From: Ectopseudomonas khazarica
Lineage (GTDB): Bacteria > Pseudomonadota > Gammaproteobacteria > Pseudomonadales > Pseudomonadaceae
Reading direction: 5' to 3'
Assembly: GCF_004521985.1 (NCBI RefSeq)
Contig: NZ_SBHZ01000006.1
Coordinates: 186,001-250,000, forward strand
DNA length: 64,000 bases
In this document: in pieces, positions 1 through 8,704 of the stretch
How positions within the stretch are numbered: the first letter of the stretch is position 1
Layout: the number at the start of each line of letters is the position of its first letter
The notes under the pieces: generated by a model
Seen by the model: the letters and a program-made list of their open reading frames with translations, nothing else
Databases searched by the model: none
Told to the model about the DNA's origin: nothing
Translations under genes and position numbers: made by a program

Positions 1-1
1 C

Positions 2-1522
2 TACGTGCTGCTGGCGATGCTGCTCGCGCCCTACCTGCGCAAGTTCGGCAAGTTCACCGTGCCGGACTTCATCGGTGATCGCTTCTACAGCCGCGGTGCG
101 CGTCTGACTGCGGTGATCTGCCTGGTGATCATCTCCGTCACCTACGTGATCGGCCAGATGGCCGGTGCCGGTGTCGCGTTCTCGCGCTTCCTCGAAGTGA
201 GCAACTCGACCGGTATCTGGATCGCCGCAGCGGTGGTGTTCGCCTACGCCGTATTCGGCGGCATGAAAGGCATCACCTACACCCAGGTGGCGCAGTACGT
301 GGTGCTGATCATCGCCTACACCATTCCGGCGATCTTCATCTCCCTGCAGCTGACCGGTAACCCGATTCCGCCGCTGGGCCTGTTCGGTGACCATGCCGAG
401 TCCGGCCTGCCGCTGCTGCAGAAGCTCGATGCCGTGGTCCGTGACCTGGGCTTCGCCGCCTACACCGCTGACGTCGACAACAAGCTGAACATGGTGCTGT
501 TCACCATGTCGCTGATGATCGGTACTGCCGGTCTGCCGCACGTGATCATCCGCTTCTTCACCGTACCGCGCGTGGCCGATGCCCGCTGGTCCGCTGGCTG
601 GACGCTGATCTTCATCGCGCTGCTGTACCTCACCGCTCCGGCCGTGGCCTCCATGGCACGCCTGAACCTGATGACCACCATCTACCCGGAAGGCACCTCG
701 GCGCCTGCGCTGTCCTATGAAGAGCGTCCGGAGTGGGTCAAGACCTGGGAAACCACCGGTCTGATCAAGTGGGAAGACAAGAACGGCGACGGCCGCATCC
801 AGATGTACAACGATGCCGCACCGGCCTTCACCGCGACCGCTCAGGAGCGTGGCTGGAACGGCAACGAGCTGACCGTCAACAACGACATCCTGGTGCTCGC
901 CAACCCGGAAATCGCCAACCTGCCGGGTTGGGTCGTGGGTCTGATCGCGGCGGGTGCCATCGCGGCTGCACTGTCCACCGCGGCGGGGCTGTTGCTGGCG
1001 ATCTCCTCGGCGATCAGTCATGACCTGATCAAGACCCTGATCAATCCGAAGATCAGCGAGAAGAACGAGATGCTCGCCGCGCGAATCTCCATGGCCTGCG
1101 CGATCCTCCTGGCGACCTATCTGGGGCTCAATCCGCCTGGGTTCGCCGCGCAGGTGGTGGCGTTGGCCTTCGGTATCGCGGCAGCCTCGCTGTTCCCGGT
1201 GCTGATGATGGGGATCTTCTCCAAGCGCATGAACGACAAGGGCGCGATCTGCGGCATGGTTGCCGGCCTGGCCATCACCCTGGTGTACATCTTCACCTAC
1301 CTGGGCTGGTTCTTCATTCCGGGCACCAACATGCTGGCCAATACCCCGGACAACTGGTTCATGGGCATCTCCCCGGCTTCCTTCGGTTCCGTCGGTGCGC
1401 TGATCAACTTCGCCGTGGCCTACGCCGTGTCGATGGTCACCGCCGAGCCGCCGCAGGAAATCCAGGATCTGGTGGAAAGCGTGCGTACCCCCAAAGGTGC
1501 TGGTGCCGCTCTGAGCCACTGA
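2..1522 (+). CDS. Sodium:solute symporter, acetate (ActP)-type, 5' end cut off
   Basis: Inner-membrane Na+-coupled transporter of the SSS family, probably for acetate or another short carboxylate. The frame is open to the window edge, so the start lies upstream and the first helices are missing; about 505 residues are visible. There are roughly ten hydrophobic helices with SSS-like stretches (for example GGMKGITYTQVAQY and the GAIAAALSTAAGLLLAISS helix). A long hydrophilic insertion at about residues 235-300 carries DKNGDGRI, which looks like a calcium-binding DxNxDG loop and is not part of the core SSS fold. A strong terminator follows 47 bases after the stop, so this is the last gene of its unit. 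Family assignment is firm; substrate is inferred. Confidence 0.85.
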   Translation, partial: YVLLAMLLAPYLRKFGKFTVPDFIGDRFYSRGARLTAVICLVIISVTYVIGQMAGAGVAFSRFLEVSNSTGIWIAAAVVFAYAVFGGMKGITYTQVAQYVVLIIAYTIPAIFISLQLTGNPIPPLGLFGDHAESGLPLLQKLDAVVRDLGFAAYTADVDNKLNMVLFTMSLMIGTAGLPHVIIRFFTVPRVADARWSAGWTLIFIALLYLTAPAVASMARLNLMTTIYPEGTSAPALSYEERPEWVKTWETTGLIKWEDKNGDGRIQMYNDAAPAFTATAQERGWNGNELTVNNDILVLANPEIANLPGWVVGLIAAGAIAAALSTAAGLLLAISSAISHDLIKTLINPKISEKNEMLAARISMACAILLATYLGLNPPGFAAQVVALAFGIAAASLFPVLMMGIFSKRMNDKGAICGMVAGLAITLVYIFTYLGWFFIPGTNMLANTPDNWFMGISPASFGSVGALINFAVAYAVSMVTAEPPQEIQDLVESVRTPKGAGAALSH

Positions 1523-1569
1523 GCATAATCCTGGCCTGACGCCATCGTTCGATGGTCCAGGGTCTGACA

Positions 1570-1599
1570 GACGGGCCTCCACGGAGGCCCGTCTTTTTT
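1570..1599 (+). terminator. Rho-independent terminator after the symporter
   Basis: Perfect inverted repeat GACGGGCCTCC / GGAGGCCCGTC followed directly by six T residues. Confidence 0.9.
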
Positions 1600-1612
1600 C
1601 GGGAACAGTCGT

Positions 1613-2119
1613 ATGTTGTGGACTTTGCTTGCCATCGTGGTTTCGGGGCTCGGCGCTGCCGGTATTGCCCTGCTGCTGCGCAAACTGACGCGCAACAGGT
1701 TGCCCAGGTGGATCATTCCGCTGTTCGGTGGCCTGGGCATGCTGGGTTACCAGGTGTCCTACGAGTACGCCTGGTTCGAGCACCAGCAGCAGCGCCAGCC
1801 GAAGGAGTCGGTCGTGGTCGCGACCGAGCAGGGGCATGTGTTCTGGCGTCCCTGGAGCTACTTCGTACCCATCACCACGGCCTTCACCGTGCTCGACAGC
1901 AAGAGCGTCGTGCGCCAGCAGGTCGCGGATGCGCGGGTGGCGGAATTCATGCTCTATCGCTTCGAGAAGCAGCATGTCGACCATGTCTCGCACCAGGCGC
2001 ACCTGCTCAACTGCGAAACGGCCGAGCTGCTGCCGCTGGATGAGCAGAAACAGCCGCAGCTGTCCCAGCTCAAGCGCATCGACAAGAGTGACACCCTCTA
2101 CCGCCTGACCTGTCAGTAG
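1613..2119 (+). CDS. Conserved hypothetical membrane protein, 168 aa
   Basis: I do not recognise a named family. The first ~55 residues are hydrophobic, with a helix at about 2-22 and a second near 34-50 separated by a basic stretch (RKLTRNRLPR). The remainder is soluble, with a conserved-looking segment FWRPWSYFVPITTAF around residue 80. It starts at an ATG just after the symporter terminator and runs to a stop 132 bases before trhP. Likely an inner-membrane protein with a periplasmic or cytoplasmic C-terminal domain; no function is assigned. Confidence 0.65.
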   Translation: MLWTLLAIVVSGLGAAGIALLLRKLTRNRLPRWIIPLFGGLGMLGYQVSYEYAWFEHQQQRQPKESVVVATEQGHVFWRPWSYFVPITTAFTVLDSKSVVRQQVADARVAEFMLYRFEKQHVDHVSHQAHLLNCETAELLPLDEQKQPQLSQLKRIDKSDTLYRLTCQ

Positions 2120-2251
2120 GTCAGCGCGTGACCTGCCTCGCCGATCTTGCGGCGGGGCACGGGTCTTTCTGCCGGCGCATAGACCCAGGTCAATGCCCGC
2201 GCAGTGCATCTGCATAGAATCGCCAGCCCCTGATTTTTCGAGCGCGCGGTC

Positions 2252-3559
2252 ATGCCCCGTTTTCCCGAATTGCTATCGCCGGCCGGCACCCTGAAGAACA
2301 TGCGCTACGCCTTCGCCTACGGCGCCGATGCGGTGTATGCCGGGCAGCCACGTTACAGCCTGCGCGTGCGCAACAACGAATTCGATCACGCCAACCTGGC
2401 GCTGGGCATCGCTGAGGCGCACGCACAGGGCAAGCAGTTCTACGTGGTGGTCAACATCGCCCCGCACAACGCCAAGCTCAAGACCTTCCTCAAGGACCTG
2501 GCGCCGGTGATCGAGATGGCGCCCGACGCGCTGATCATGTCCGACCCCGGCCTGATCATGCTGGTGCGCCAGCATTATCCGCAGATGCCGATCCATCTGT
2601 CGGTGCAGGCCAACGCGGTGAACTGGGCCAGCGTCGAATTCTGGCGGCAGCAGGGGCTGACGCGGGTGATCCTGTCGCGCGAGCTGTCGCTGGAGGAGAT
2701 CGGGGAAATCCGCACCCAGGTGCCGGGCATGGAGCTGGAGGTATTCGTCCACGGCGCGCTGTGCATGGCTTATTCCGGGCGCTGCCTGCTGTCGGGCTAC
2801 ATCAATCGTCGCGATCCCAACCAGGGCACCTGTACCAATGCCTGTCGCTGGCAGTACCAGGCCACGCCGGCAGCCGAGAACGAACTGGGCGAGATCGTGC
2901 GCGTGGTCGACCCGACCCTGGGCCAGGGGGCGCCGACCTCTCAGGCCTTCGTGCTGCAGGAAGCGGGGCGCCCGGAGGAGGAAATGAGCGCCTTCGAGGA
3001 CGAGCACGGCACCTACATCATGAACTCCAAGGACCTGCGTGCGGTGCAGCACGTCGAGCGCCTGGTGCGCATGGGCGTGCATTCGCTGAAGATCGAGGGC
3101 CGCACCAAGAGCCACTTCTACGTGGCGCGCACTGCCCAGGTCTATCGCCGCGCCATCGACGATGCGCTGGCCGGCAAGCCCTTCGACCCGAGCCTTCTGG
3201 GCAGCCTCGAATCGCTGGCCCACCGTGGCTATACGGAGGGCTTTCTGCGCCGCCACGTGCACGACGAATACCAGAACTACGAGCGCGGCAGCTCGGTTTC
3301 CGAGCGTCAGCAGTTCGTTGGCGAGCTGACCGGCGAGCGCCGTGGCGAGCTGGTCGAAGTGCGGGTGAAGAACCGCTTCGCGGTGGGTGATGGCCTGGAA
3401 CTGATGACGCCACAGGGCAACCTGCGCTTCACCCTGCAGCAGCTGCAGAACGCACAAGGCCAGGCGCAGTCGGTAGCACCTGGCGACGGCCACGTCCTCT
3501 ACCTGCCGCTGCCGGCGCAGGTGCAGCTGGAGTACGGCCTGCTGATGCGCGATCTGTAG
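2252..3559 (+). CDS. trhP: tRNA hydroxylation protein TrhP (YegQ), peptidase U32 family
   Basis: U32-family protein that, in E. coli, takes part in prephenate-dependent 5-hydroxylation of the wobble uridine of tRNA. At 435 aa it has about the length of YegQ (about 450). It begins with the family-typical PELLSPAGTLKNMRYAFAYG and contains the U32 signature around residues 160-185 (EVFVHGALCMAYSGRCLLSG), followed by the conserved Cys cluster GTCTNACRWQY. The C-terminal ~90 residues form the small beta domain found in full-length members. It stands alone, downstream of the unknown membrane protein and upstream of repeat elements. The ATG is preceded only by a weak ribosome site but fits family N-termini. 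Confidence 0.9.
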   Translation: MPRFPELLSPAGTLKNMRYAFAYGADAVYAGQPRYSLRVRNNEFDHANLALGIAEAHAQGKQFYVVVNIAPHNAKLKTFLKDLAPVIEMAPDALIMSDPGLIMLVRQHYPQMPIHLSVQANAVNWASVEFWRQQGLTRVILSRELSLEEIGEIRTQVPGMELEVFVHGALCMAYSGRCLLSGYINRRDPNQGTCTNACRWQYQATPAAENELGEIVRVVDPTLGQGAPTSQAFVLQEAGRPEEEMSAFEDEHGTYIMNSKDLRAVQHVERLVRMGVHSLKIEGRTKSHFYVARTAQVYRRAIDDALAGKPFDPSLLGSLESLAHRGYTEGFLRRHVHDEYQNYERGSSVSERQQFVGELTGERRGELVEVRVKNRFAVGDGLELMTPQGNLRFTLQQLQNAQGQAQSVAPGDGHVLYLPLPAQVQLEYGLLMRDL

Positions 3560-3587
3560 GGCGCGAGGGTGGAGGGATAGCGTTTTC

Positions 3588-3613
3588 GGTGGATGGGTGA
3601 AGCGTCATCCACC
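3588..3613. repeat. Short inverted repeat (REP-like family E)
   Basis: GGTGGATG and CATCCACC flank a 10-base loop. A related element occurs at 17960. It lies just downstream of trhP. Confidence 0.6.
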
Positions 3614-3639
3614 CTACGGGGTTGTAGGGGCAGGGGTGG

Positions 3640-3721
3640 ATCGCCGGCAAGCCGGCTCCTACGGATCGCGTCGGCACAGGCGTAGCCTCTGGCAGGGTGT
3701 AGGAGCCCGCTTGCGGGCGAT
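3640..3721. repeat. Facing pair of REP-like elements (family D)
   Basis: Two hairpin-forming units in opposite orientation: ATCGCCGGCAAGCCGGCTCC at 3640 and GTAGGAGCCCGCTTGCGGGC at 3699. The same pair recurs at 37647-37707. The placement between convergent 3' ends is typical of bacterial REP/BIME elements. Confidence 0.8.
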
Positions 3722-3734
3722 GCGCAGGGCGCCG

Positions 3735-4436
3735 CTACATCGCCTGCTGGCGGCGGCGTCGGCTGGCCAGCTGGCGTTCCAGTTCGCAGAGGCTGTCGAT
3801 GCCCTGGCGGCGTGCCTTGCTGAACAGCATCAGCGCCAGCTCGGCGGTGACCAGCGCGTCGGCGCTGGCGTTGTGGCGCTGTTGCACCTGCAGGCCGAAC
3901 TCGGCGACCCACTCATCCAGTCCGCCCTGACGCACGCGTGCCTGCGGGCAGAGCAGGGGGGCGATCTCGGCAACGTCGAAGAAGTTGTGCTGCAGGCGAT
4001 AGTCCAGACTCTGGCGCAGGGCACGCCCCAGCATGCGCTGGTCGAAACCGGCATGGAAGGCCAGCAGAGGGCTGCTGCCGACGAACTCCATGAAGTCCAG
4101 CAAGGCCTCGGCCGGGTCGACGCCGCGTGCCACCTCGCTGGGTGCGATGCCATGGATCAGGGTGCTGGCGCTGGCCTGGTGGTCGGGCCGGCGCAGGGTG
4201 CATTCGAACTGTTCGGCGAAGTCGATGGCGCCGTGATCGATCACCACCGCGCCAATCGCCAGCACCAGGTCGCGGCGCATGTTCAGGCCGGTGGTCTCCA
4301 GGTCCAGCACGACGATGCGTTGCTGGTGCAGCGGCCGCTCATCGAGCGGCGCGGGCGCACTCAGGGCCTGGCGACGTTGCAACTGCTGCTGGGTCAGGGC
4401 CGGGCCACGGCCGGTGAACCAGGTGAACTTGCTCAT
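3735..4436 (-). CDS. DEDDh-family 3'-5' exonuclease (DnaQ-like), 233 aa
   Basis: Exonuclease of the DNA polymerase III epsilon / RNase T superfamily. ExoI motif VVLDLETTGL with the metal-binding D and E lies near residue 45. ExoII is within SPLLAFHAGFDQRML near 125, and the ExoIII HxxxxD is in HNASADALVTAEL near 190, so all DEDDh residues are present. It is about the size of stand-alone DnaQ-like proteins and lacks the polymerase-binding tail expected of the replicative subunit, so a repair or turnover role is more likely. The ATG overlaps the stop of the upstream cNMP/CBS gene (ATGA), indicating translational coupling. Confidence 0.85.
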   Translation of the reverse strand: MSKFTWFTGRGPALTQQQLQRRQALSAPAPLDERPLHQQRIVVLDLETTGLNMRRDLVLAIGAVVIDHGAIDFAEQFECTLRRPDHQASASTLIHGIAPSEVARGVDPAEALLDFMEFVGSSPLLAFHAGFDQRMLGRALRQSLDYRLQHNFFDVAEIAPLLCPQARVRQGGLDEWVAEFGLQVQQRHNASADALVTAELALMLFSKARRQGIDSLCELERQLASRRRRQQAM

Positions 4437-6364
4437 AGCTGATACCTCATGGCCAGGCTGCTCTGCAGTCGCTGAGCCTGGCGGAAGGACTCGCGCAGGA
4501 TACGCCGGTCCAGGTGATTCAGGTGATCGGGGTCGACCCGATTGGAGTAGGGCAGTTCGTCGCGCGCCTGCAGCTGGTGCTGCTGCATGCGGGTTTGCTG
4601 GATGAAATGATAGGCCTCCTCGTAGGCCGCGCCATCCAGCGCATCGATCACGCCCTTGGCGACCAGCGCGCGCAGGCGCTCCAGGGTGCCGACCGAGCTG
4701 ATGCCGTTGGCCAGCGCCAGCAGGCGGGCGCCATCGACGAAGGGCGTCAGGCCCTGCACCTTGAGATCGAGGGTGTCCTTGTCGGCGCCGGAGCGCGCCA
4801 CCACGAAGTCGCGGAAGCGGCCCACCGGCGGACGCTGGCGCAGGGCGTTCTCGGCCAGCATCTTCTGGAACAGGCTGTTGCTGGCGACGCGTTCGAGCAA
4901 GGCGGCGCGCAGCTGTTCGCAGCCGGTATCCGGGCCCCAGATGGTGCGCAGGTCGAAGTAGATCGACGAGCCCAGCAGGTTCTCCGGCGTAGCTTCGTCC
5001 ACGAAACCGGCGAAGCGCCGCGACCACTCCTGCCGCGACAGGCACAGCTCCGGGTTGCCGGCCATGATGTTGCCCTTGCACAGGGTGAAGCCGCATTGCG
5101 CCAAACGCTGGTTGATCTCGACGGCCAGCGGCAGCAGGCGGCCACGGATGGCGGCGGCCTCGGCAGCGTCGGCGGCCTCGAAGAGAATGCCGTTGTCCTG
5201 GTCGGTGTGCAGGGTCTGCTCGCGGCGGCCTTCGCTGCCGAAGCACAGCCAGGTGAACGCGATGCCCGGGTCGCCCATGTCCTCGAGGGTCAGCTCGATC
5301 ACCCGGCACACGGTGTGGTCGTTGAGCAGGGTGACGATGTGGGTGATCTGCGTCGAGCTGGCGCCGTGGGCGAGCATGCGATCGACCAGCAGGCGAATGT
5401 CGCTGCGCAGCCCGGCCAGGGTCTCGACCTTGCCGGCGTGGCGAATGGTACGGGCCAGGTGGACCAGGTCGACCCGCTGCAGGCTGAACAGGTCTCGCTC
5501 GGAAATGACCCCGCAGAGCTTCTCGTTCTGCACCAGGCAGACGTGGGCGATATGCCGCTCGGTCATGGCGATGGCGGCGTCGAAGGCACTGGCGTCCGGT
5601 TGCAGATGGAAGGGGTTGGGGGTCATCAGCCGGTCGATCGGCTGCGCCAGGTCGACGCCGTCGGCGACTACCCGGCGCAGGTCGCGCAGGGTGAAGATGC
5701 CCAGGGGCCGCTCGCTCGGGTCCACCACCACGATGCTGCCCACGTGCTGCTCGTGCATCAGCCGCACGGCCTCGCGCAGGGGCGTGTGCGGCGCGCAACC
5801 GATGGGTTGGCGCATGGCCAGTTCACCCAGGCGGGTATCCAGCGAGTACTGCGCGCCGAGGGTTTCCACGGCGCGCAACTGCACCTGCTGGTTGACCTGG
5901 TCGAGCAGGCTGCTGACGCCGCGCAGGGCGAAGTCGCGCAACGGGTTGGAGACGGCGAACAGCTTGATGAAGGCGTGCTTGGCCAGCAGCAGGCAGAAGG
6001 TGTCCTCGGCGGCCAGGTGTTCGGTGCGGGTGGCGCGCTCGCCGATCAGTGCGGCCAGCGGAAAGCATTCGCCAGCGGTGATCTCGAAGGTGGTCTCGGT
6101 GCCACGGCGTGCGCTGTGTGGGCGCTCGCCGTGCACACGGCCCTGCTTGACGATGTAGAAGTGCTCGACCACGCCATCGGCGGGTTTGATGATCGAGTCG
6201 CCCTCGGCATAGAAGCGCAGCTGGCAATGCTCGACCAGAAACGCCAGATGGGCGGTGTCCATCTGGTTGAAGGGGGGGAACTTCTGCAGGAACTCCATGG
6301 TGCCGTGGATGTTCTGCAGCACCGCGGTCTTGCCCGCATCGGCCATCGCGTCGGCCTTGCTCAT
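4433..6364 (-). CDS. cNMP-binding / CBS-pair / DUF294 putative nucleotidyltransferase
   Basis: Cytoplasmic 643-residue regulatory protein. In order: a cyclic-nucleotide-binding fold (about residues 20-140), a tandem CBS pair (about 175-290, with GSIVVVDPSERPLGIFTLRD and ISERDLF), a DUF294 nucleotidyltransferase-like domain whose signature GSEGRREQTLHTDQDN lies near 350, and a helical DUF294 C-terminal domain. The GS...D.D pattern is that of GlnD/GlnE-like enzymes. The start at 6364 (MSKADAMAD) replaces a much longer artefactual open frame upstream. It forms an operon with the DEDDh exonuclease. Ligand and nucleotidylation target are unknown. Confidence 0.85.
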   Translation of the reverse strand: MSKADAMADAGKTAVLQNIHGTMEFLQKFPPFNQMDTAHLAFLVEHCQLRFYAEGDSIIKPADGVVEHFYIVKQGRVHGERPHSARRGTETTFEITAGECFPLAALIGERATRTEHLAAEDTFCLLLAKHAFIKLFAVSNPLRDFALRGVSSLLDQVNQQVQLRAVETLGAQYSLDTRLGELAMRQPIGCAPHTPLREAVRLMHEQHVGSIVVVDPSERPLGIFTLRDLRRVVADGVDLAQPIDRLMTPNPFHLQPDASAFDAAIAMTERHIAHVCLVQNEKLCGVISERDLFSLQRVDLVHLARTIRHAGKVETLAGLRSDIRLLVDRMLAHGASSTQITHIVTLLNDHTVCRVIELTLEDMGDPGIAFTWLCFGSEGRREQTLHTDQDNGILFEAADAAEAAAIRGRLLPLAVEINQRLAQCGFTLCKGNIMAGNPELCLSRQEWSRRFAGFVDEATPENLLGSSIYFDLRTIWGPDTGCEQLRAALLERVASNSLFQKMLAENALRQRPPVGRFRDFVVARSGADKDTLDLKVQGLTPFVDGARLLALANGISSVGTLERLRALVAKGVIDALDGAAYEEAYHFIQQTRMQQHQLQARDELPYSNRVDPDHLNHLDRRILRESFRQAQRLQSSLAMRYQL

Positions 6365-6541
6365 GGGCTTGCGCCTCGCACGTTCGGGATGCTTGCAGTG
6401 TGGCCCCGGCACGGCGTTTTGCCCATTGCACCTAAGTAGGGGGCAGCGGCAACGCGCGCCGCACGGGGTTTTGACGAAATTTTTACGTCCCCCCGGGCAG
6501 ACTTCGCCAGCCCTCGTGTTCCGCAACCAGCAGGCCTTTCC

Positions 6542-8608
6542 ATGCAGCCATCCGTACCCGCCGCCCGAGCCCCGGCTCAGGTCAGCATCGCCAGCCATCT
6601 GGCATTCATCCTGAGCAGCGCACTGTGCATGCTGCTGCTGTTCGCGCTGGCGCGCCTGGGCCTGCTGGCCTACAACCATGCGCTGATCGCCGATACGCCG
6701 GCCAGCACCTTCGCCGAGGCCTTCTTCAACGGCGCGCGGTTCGACCTGCGCCTGATCGTCTACCTGTGCATCCCGCTGACCCTGGCGCTGCTCAGCGTGC
6801 GGGCGATGCGTGCGCGCCACCTGCAGGTGGCCTGGCTGACCCTCGCCACCAGCCTGTGCCTGTTCTTCGCCGTGGTCGAACTGAACTTCTACCGCGAATT
6901 CCATCAGCGCCTGAACAGCCTGGTGTTCCAGTACATGCAGGAAGACCTGGGCACCGTGGCCAGCATGATCTGGAACGGCTTCCCGGTGCTGCGCCTGCTG
7001 CTGGTCTGGGCCCTGGCCAGCGTGCTGCTGGCCTGGCTGTTCCGCCGCATCGAACGCGCCACCCGTGCACGCGCGAACGCCAGCGCGCCGCACTGGGCGG
7101 CCCGCAGCGCGGTGTTCGTGATGTTCCTGCTGGTCTGCGTCGTGGCCGCGCGTGGCACCCTGCGCTCCGGTCCGCCGCTGCGCTGGGGCGACGCCTATAC
7201 CACCGATTCGATGTTCGCCAACCACCTGGGCCTCAACGGCACCCTGACCCTGGCCAATGCCGCCAGCAACTACTTCTCCGATCACCGTGACAACAGCTGG
7301 AAGGCGACCCTGCCGGCGGACGAGGCCCGGCAGGTGACCCGCGACCTGCTGCTGACCCCGCGTGACCGCCTGATCGATGCCGACCAGGCGGCCGTGCGCC
7401 GCATCTACACGCCGCCGCCCGAAGGCCAGCTGCCGCAGGTGCGCAACGTGGTGGTGATCCTCATGGAAAGCATGGCGGGGCGCTACATCGGCGCGATGGG
7501 CAACCAGGACGGCATCACGCCGAACTTCGATGCGCTGGCCAAGCAGGGTCTGCTGTTCCAGCGCGTGTTCTCCAACGGTACCCACACCCACCAGGGCATG
7601 TTCGCCACCATGGCCTGCTTCCCCAACCTGCCGGCGTTCGAGTACCTGATGCGCATGCCCGAGGGCAGCCACCAGTTCTCCGGGCTGCCGCAGCTGCTCA
7701 GTGCCCGTGGCTACGATGACGTCTACGTCTACAACGGCAGTTTCGCCTGGGACAACCAGTCCGGCTTCTTCGCCAACCAGGGCATGCGCAATTTCGTCGG
7801 CCGCGAGGACTTCGTCGACCCGGTGTTCATCGACCCGACCTGGGGTGTCTCCGACCAGGACATGTTCAGCCGTGGCGCCGACGAACTGGCCAGGCTGGGG
7901 CGCCAGGGCAAGCCCTTCTATGCGCTGCTGCAGACGCTCTCCAATCACACCCCTTACGCCTTGCCGGAAAACCTGCCGGTCGAGCGCGTCAGCGGCCACG
8001 GTTCGCTCGACGAGCACCTGACCGCCATGCGCTACGCCGACTGGGCGCTGGGGCAGTTCTTCGCCAAGGCACGCCAGGAACCCTATTTCAAGGACACCCT
8101 GTTCGTGGTGCTGGGCGATCACGGCTTCGGCAACGATGAACAGATCACCGAGATGGACCTGTCGCGCTTCAGCATCCCGCTGCTGATGATCGGTCCGGGC
8201 GTGCAGGAGACCTTCGGCAGCAGCCGCGATACCGTCGGCAGCCAGATCGACGTGGTGCCGACCATCGTCGGGCGCCTGGGCCTGCCGGTGCAGGCGCAGT
8301 GCTGGGGCCGCGACCTGCTGGCGCTGCCACCGGGCGATGCGGGGGTGGCGGTGATCAAGCCGTCCGGCAGTGACCAGACCGTGGGCCTGGTGAGCGGTGA
8401 CCGCATCCTGGTCAAGCCACGTGACCGTGACGCGCGCCTGTATCGCTACCAGCTGGGCCACGACGCAGGTGCCGAGGTGATCGATGACGCCCAGGCGCGT
8501 ACGGACCTGGAGCGCAAGCTGTCGGCCTTCGTCCAGACCGCGACCGCCAGCCTGCTGGGCAATACCACCGGCGTCTCGCTGGACAAGACGGCGCAGGCCA
8601 AGCGCTAG
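6542..8608 (+). CDS. LtaS-like membrane sulfatase (phosphoglycerol transferase family)
   Basis: 688 aa. The N-terminal ~210 residues hold about five transmembrane helices; the rest is a periplasmic alkaline-phosphatase-fold sulfatase domain like that of LtaS, OpgB and EptA relatives. Metal and nucleophile motifs are visible: VVVILMESMAGR near 305, SNGTHTHQGMFATM (candidate nucleophile Thr) near 345, and LGDHGFGNDEQ near 525. In Gram-negatives such proteins move phosphoglycerol or similar groups onto periplasmic glucans or lipids; the acceptor here is unknown. Single gene, divergent from the cNMP/CBS operon, ending at a bidirectional terminator shared with glcB. Confidence 0.85.
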   Translation: MQPSVPAARAPAQVSIASHLAFILSSALCMLLLFALARLGLLAYNHALIADTPASTFAEAFFNGARFDLRLIVYLCIPLTLALLSVRAMRARHLQVAWLTLATSLCLFFAVVELNFYREFHQRLNSLVFQYMQEDLGTVASMIWNGFPVLRLLLVWALASVLLAWLFRRIERATRARANASAPHWAARSAVFVMFLLVCVVAARGTLRSGPPLRWGDAYTTDSMFANHLGLNGTLTLANAASNYFSDHRDNSWKATLPADEARQVTRDLLLTPRDRLIDADQAAVRRIYTPPPEGQLPQVRNVVVILMESMAGRYIGAMGNQDGITPNFDALAKQGLLFQRVFSNGTHTHQGMFATMACFPNLPAFEYLMRMPEGSHQFSGLPQLLSARGYDDVYVYNGSFAWDNQSGFFANQGMRNFVGREDFVDPVFIDPTWGVSDQDMFSRGADELARLGRQGKPFYALLQTLSNHTPYALPENLPVERVSGHGSLDEHLTAMRYADWALGQFFAKARQEPYFKDTLFVVLGDHGFGNDEQITEMDLSRFSIPLLMIGPGVQETFGSSRDTVGSQIDVVPTIVGRLGLPVQAQCWGRDLLALPPGDAGVAVIKPSGSDQTVGLVSGDRILVKPRDRDARLYRYQLGHDAGAEVIDDAQARTDLERKLSAFVQTATASLLGNTTGVSLDKTAQAKR

Positions 8609-8657
8609 CTGCACAGGCCTGCTTCTGCGGAAGGGGCTTGAGCCGCGACCGTCCAAT

Positions 8658-8685
8658 AAAAAACCGCCCCGAGGGGCGGTTTTTT
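8658..8685. terminator. Bidirectional rho-independent terminator
   Basis: Stem ACCGCCCC / GGGGCGGT with an A-run on one side and a T-run on the other, between the convergent sulfatase and glcB genes. Confidence 0.9.
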
Positions 8686-8704
8686 CATACCTGCTGCGCG
8701 GGTA

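Noticed and set aside
4433..8656. A 1407-codon minus-strand open frame
   Set aside because: Only the part from 6364 down is a gene; the rest is the antisense of the LtaS-like sulfatase, kept open by high GC and codon bias.
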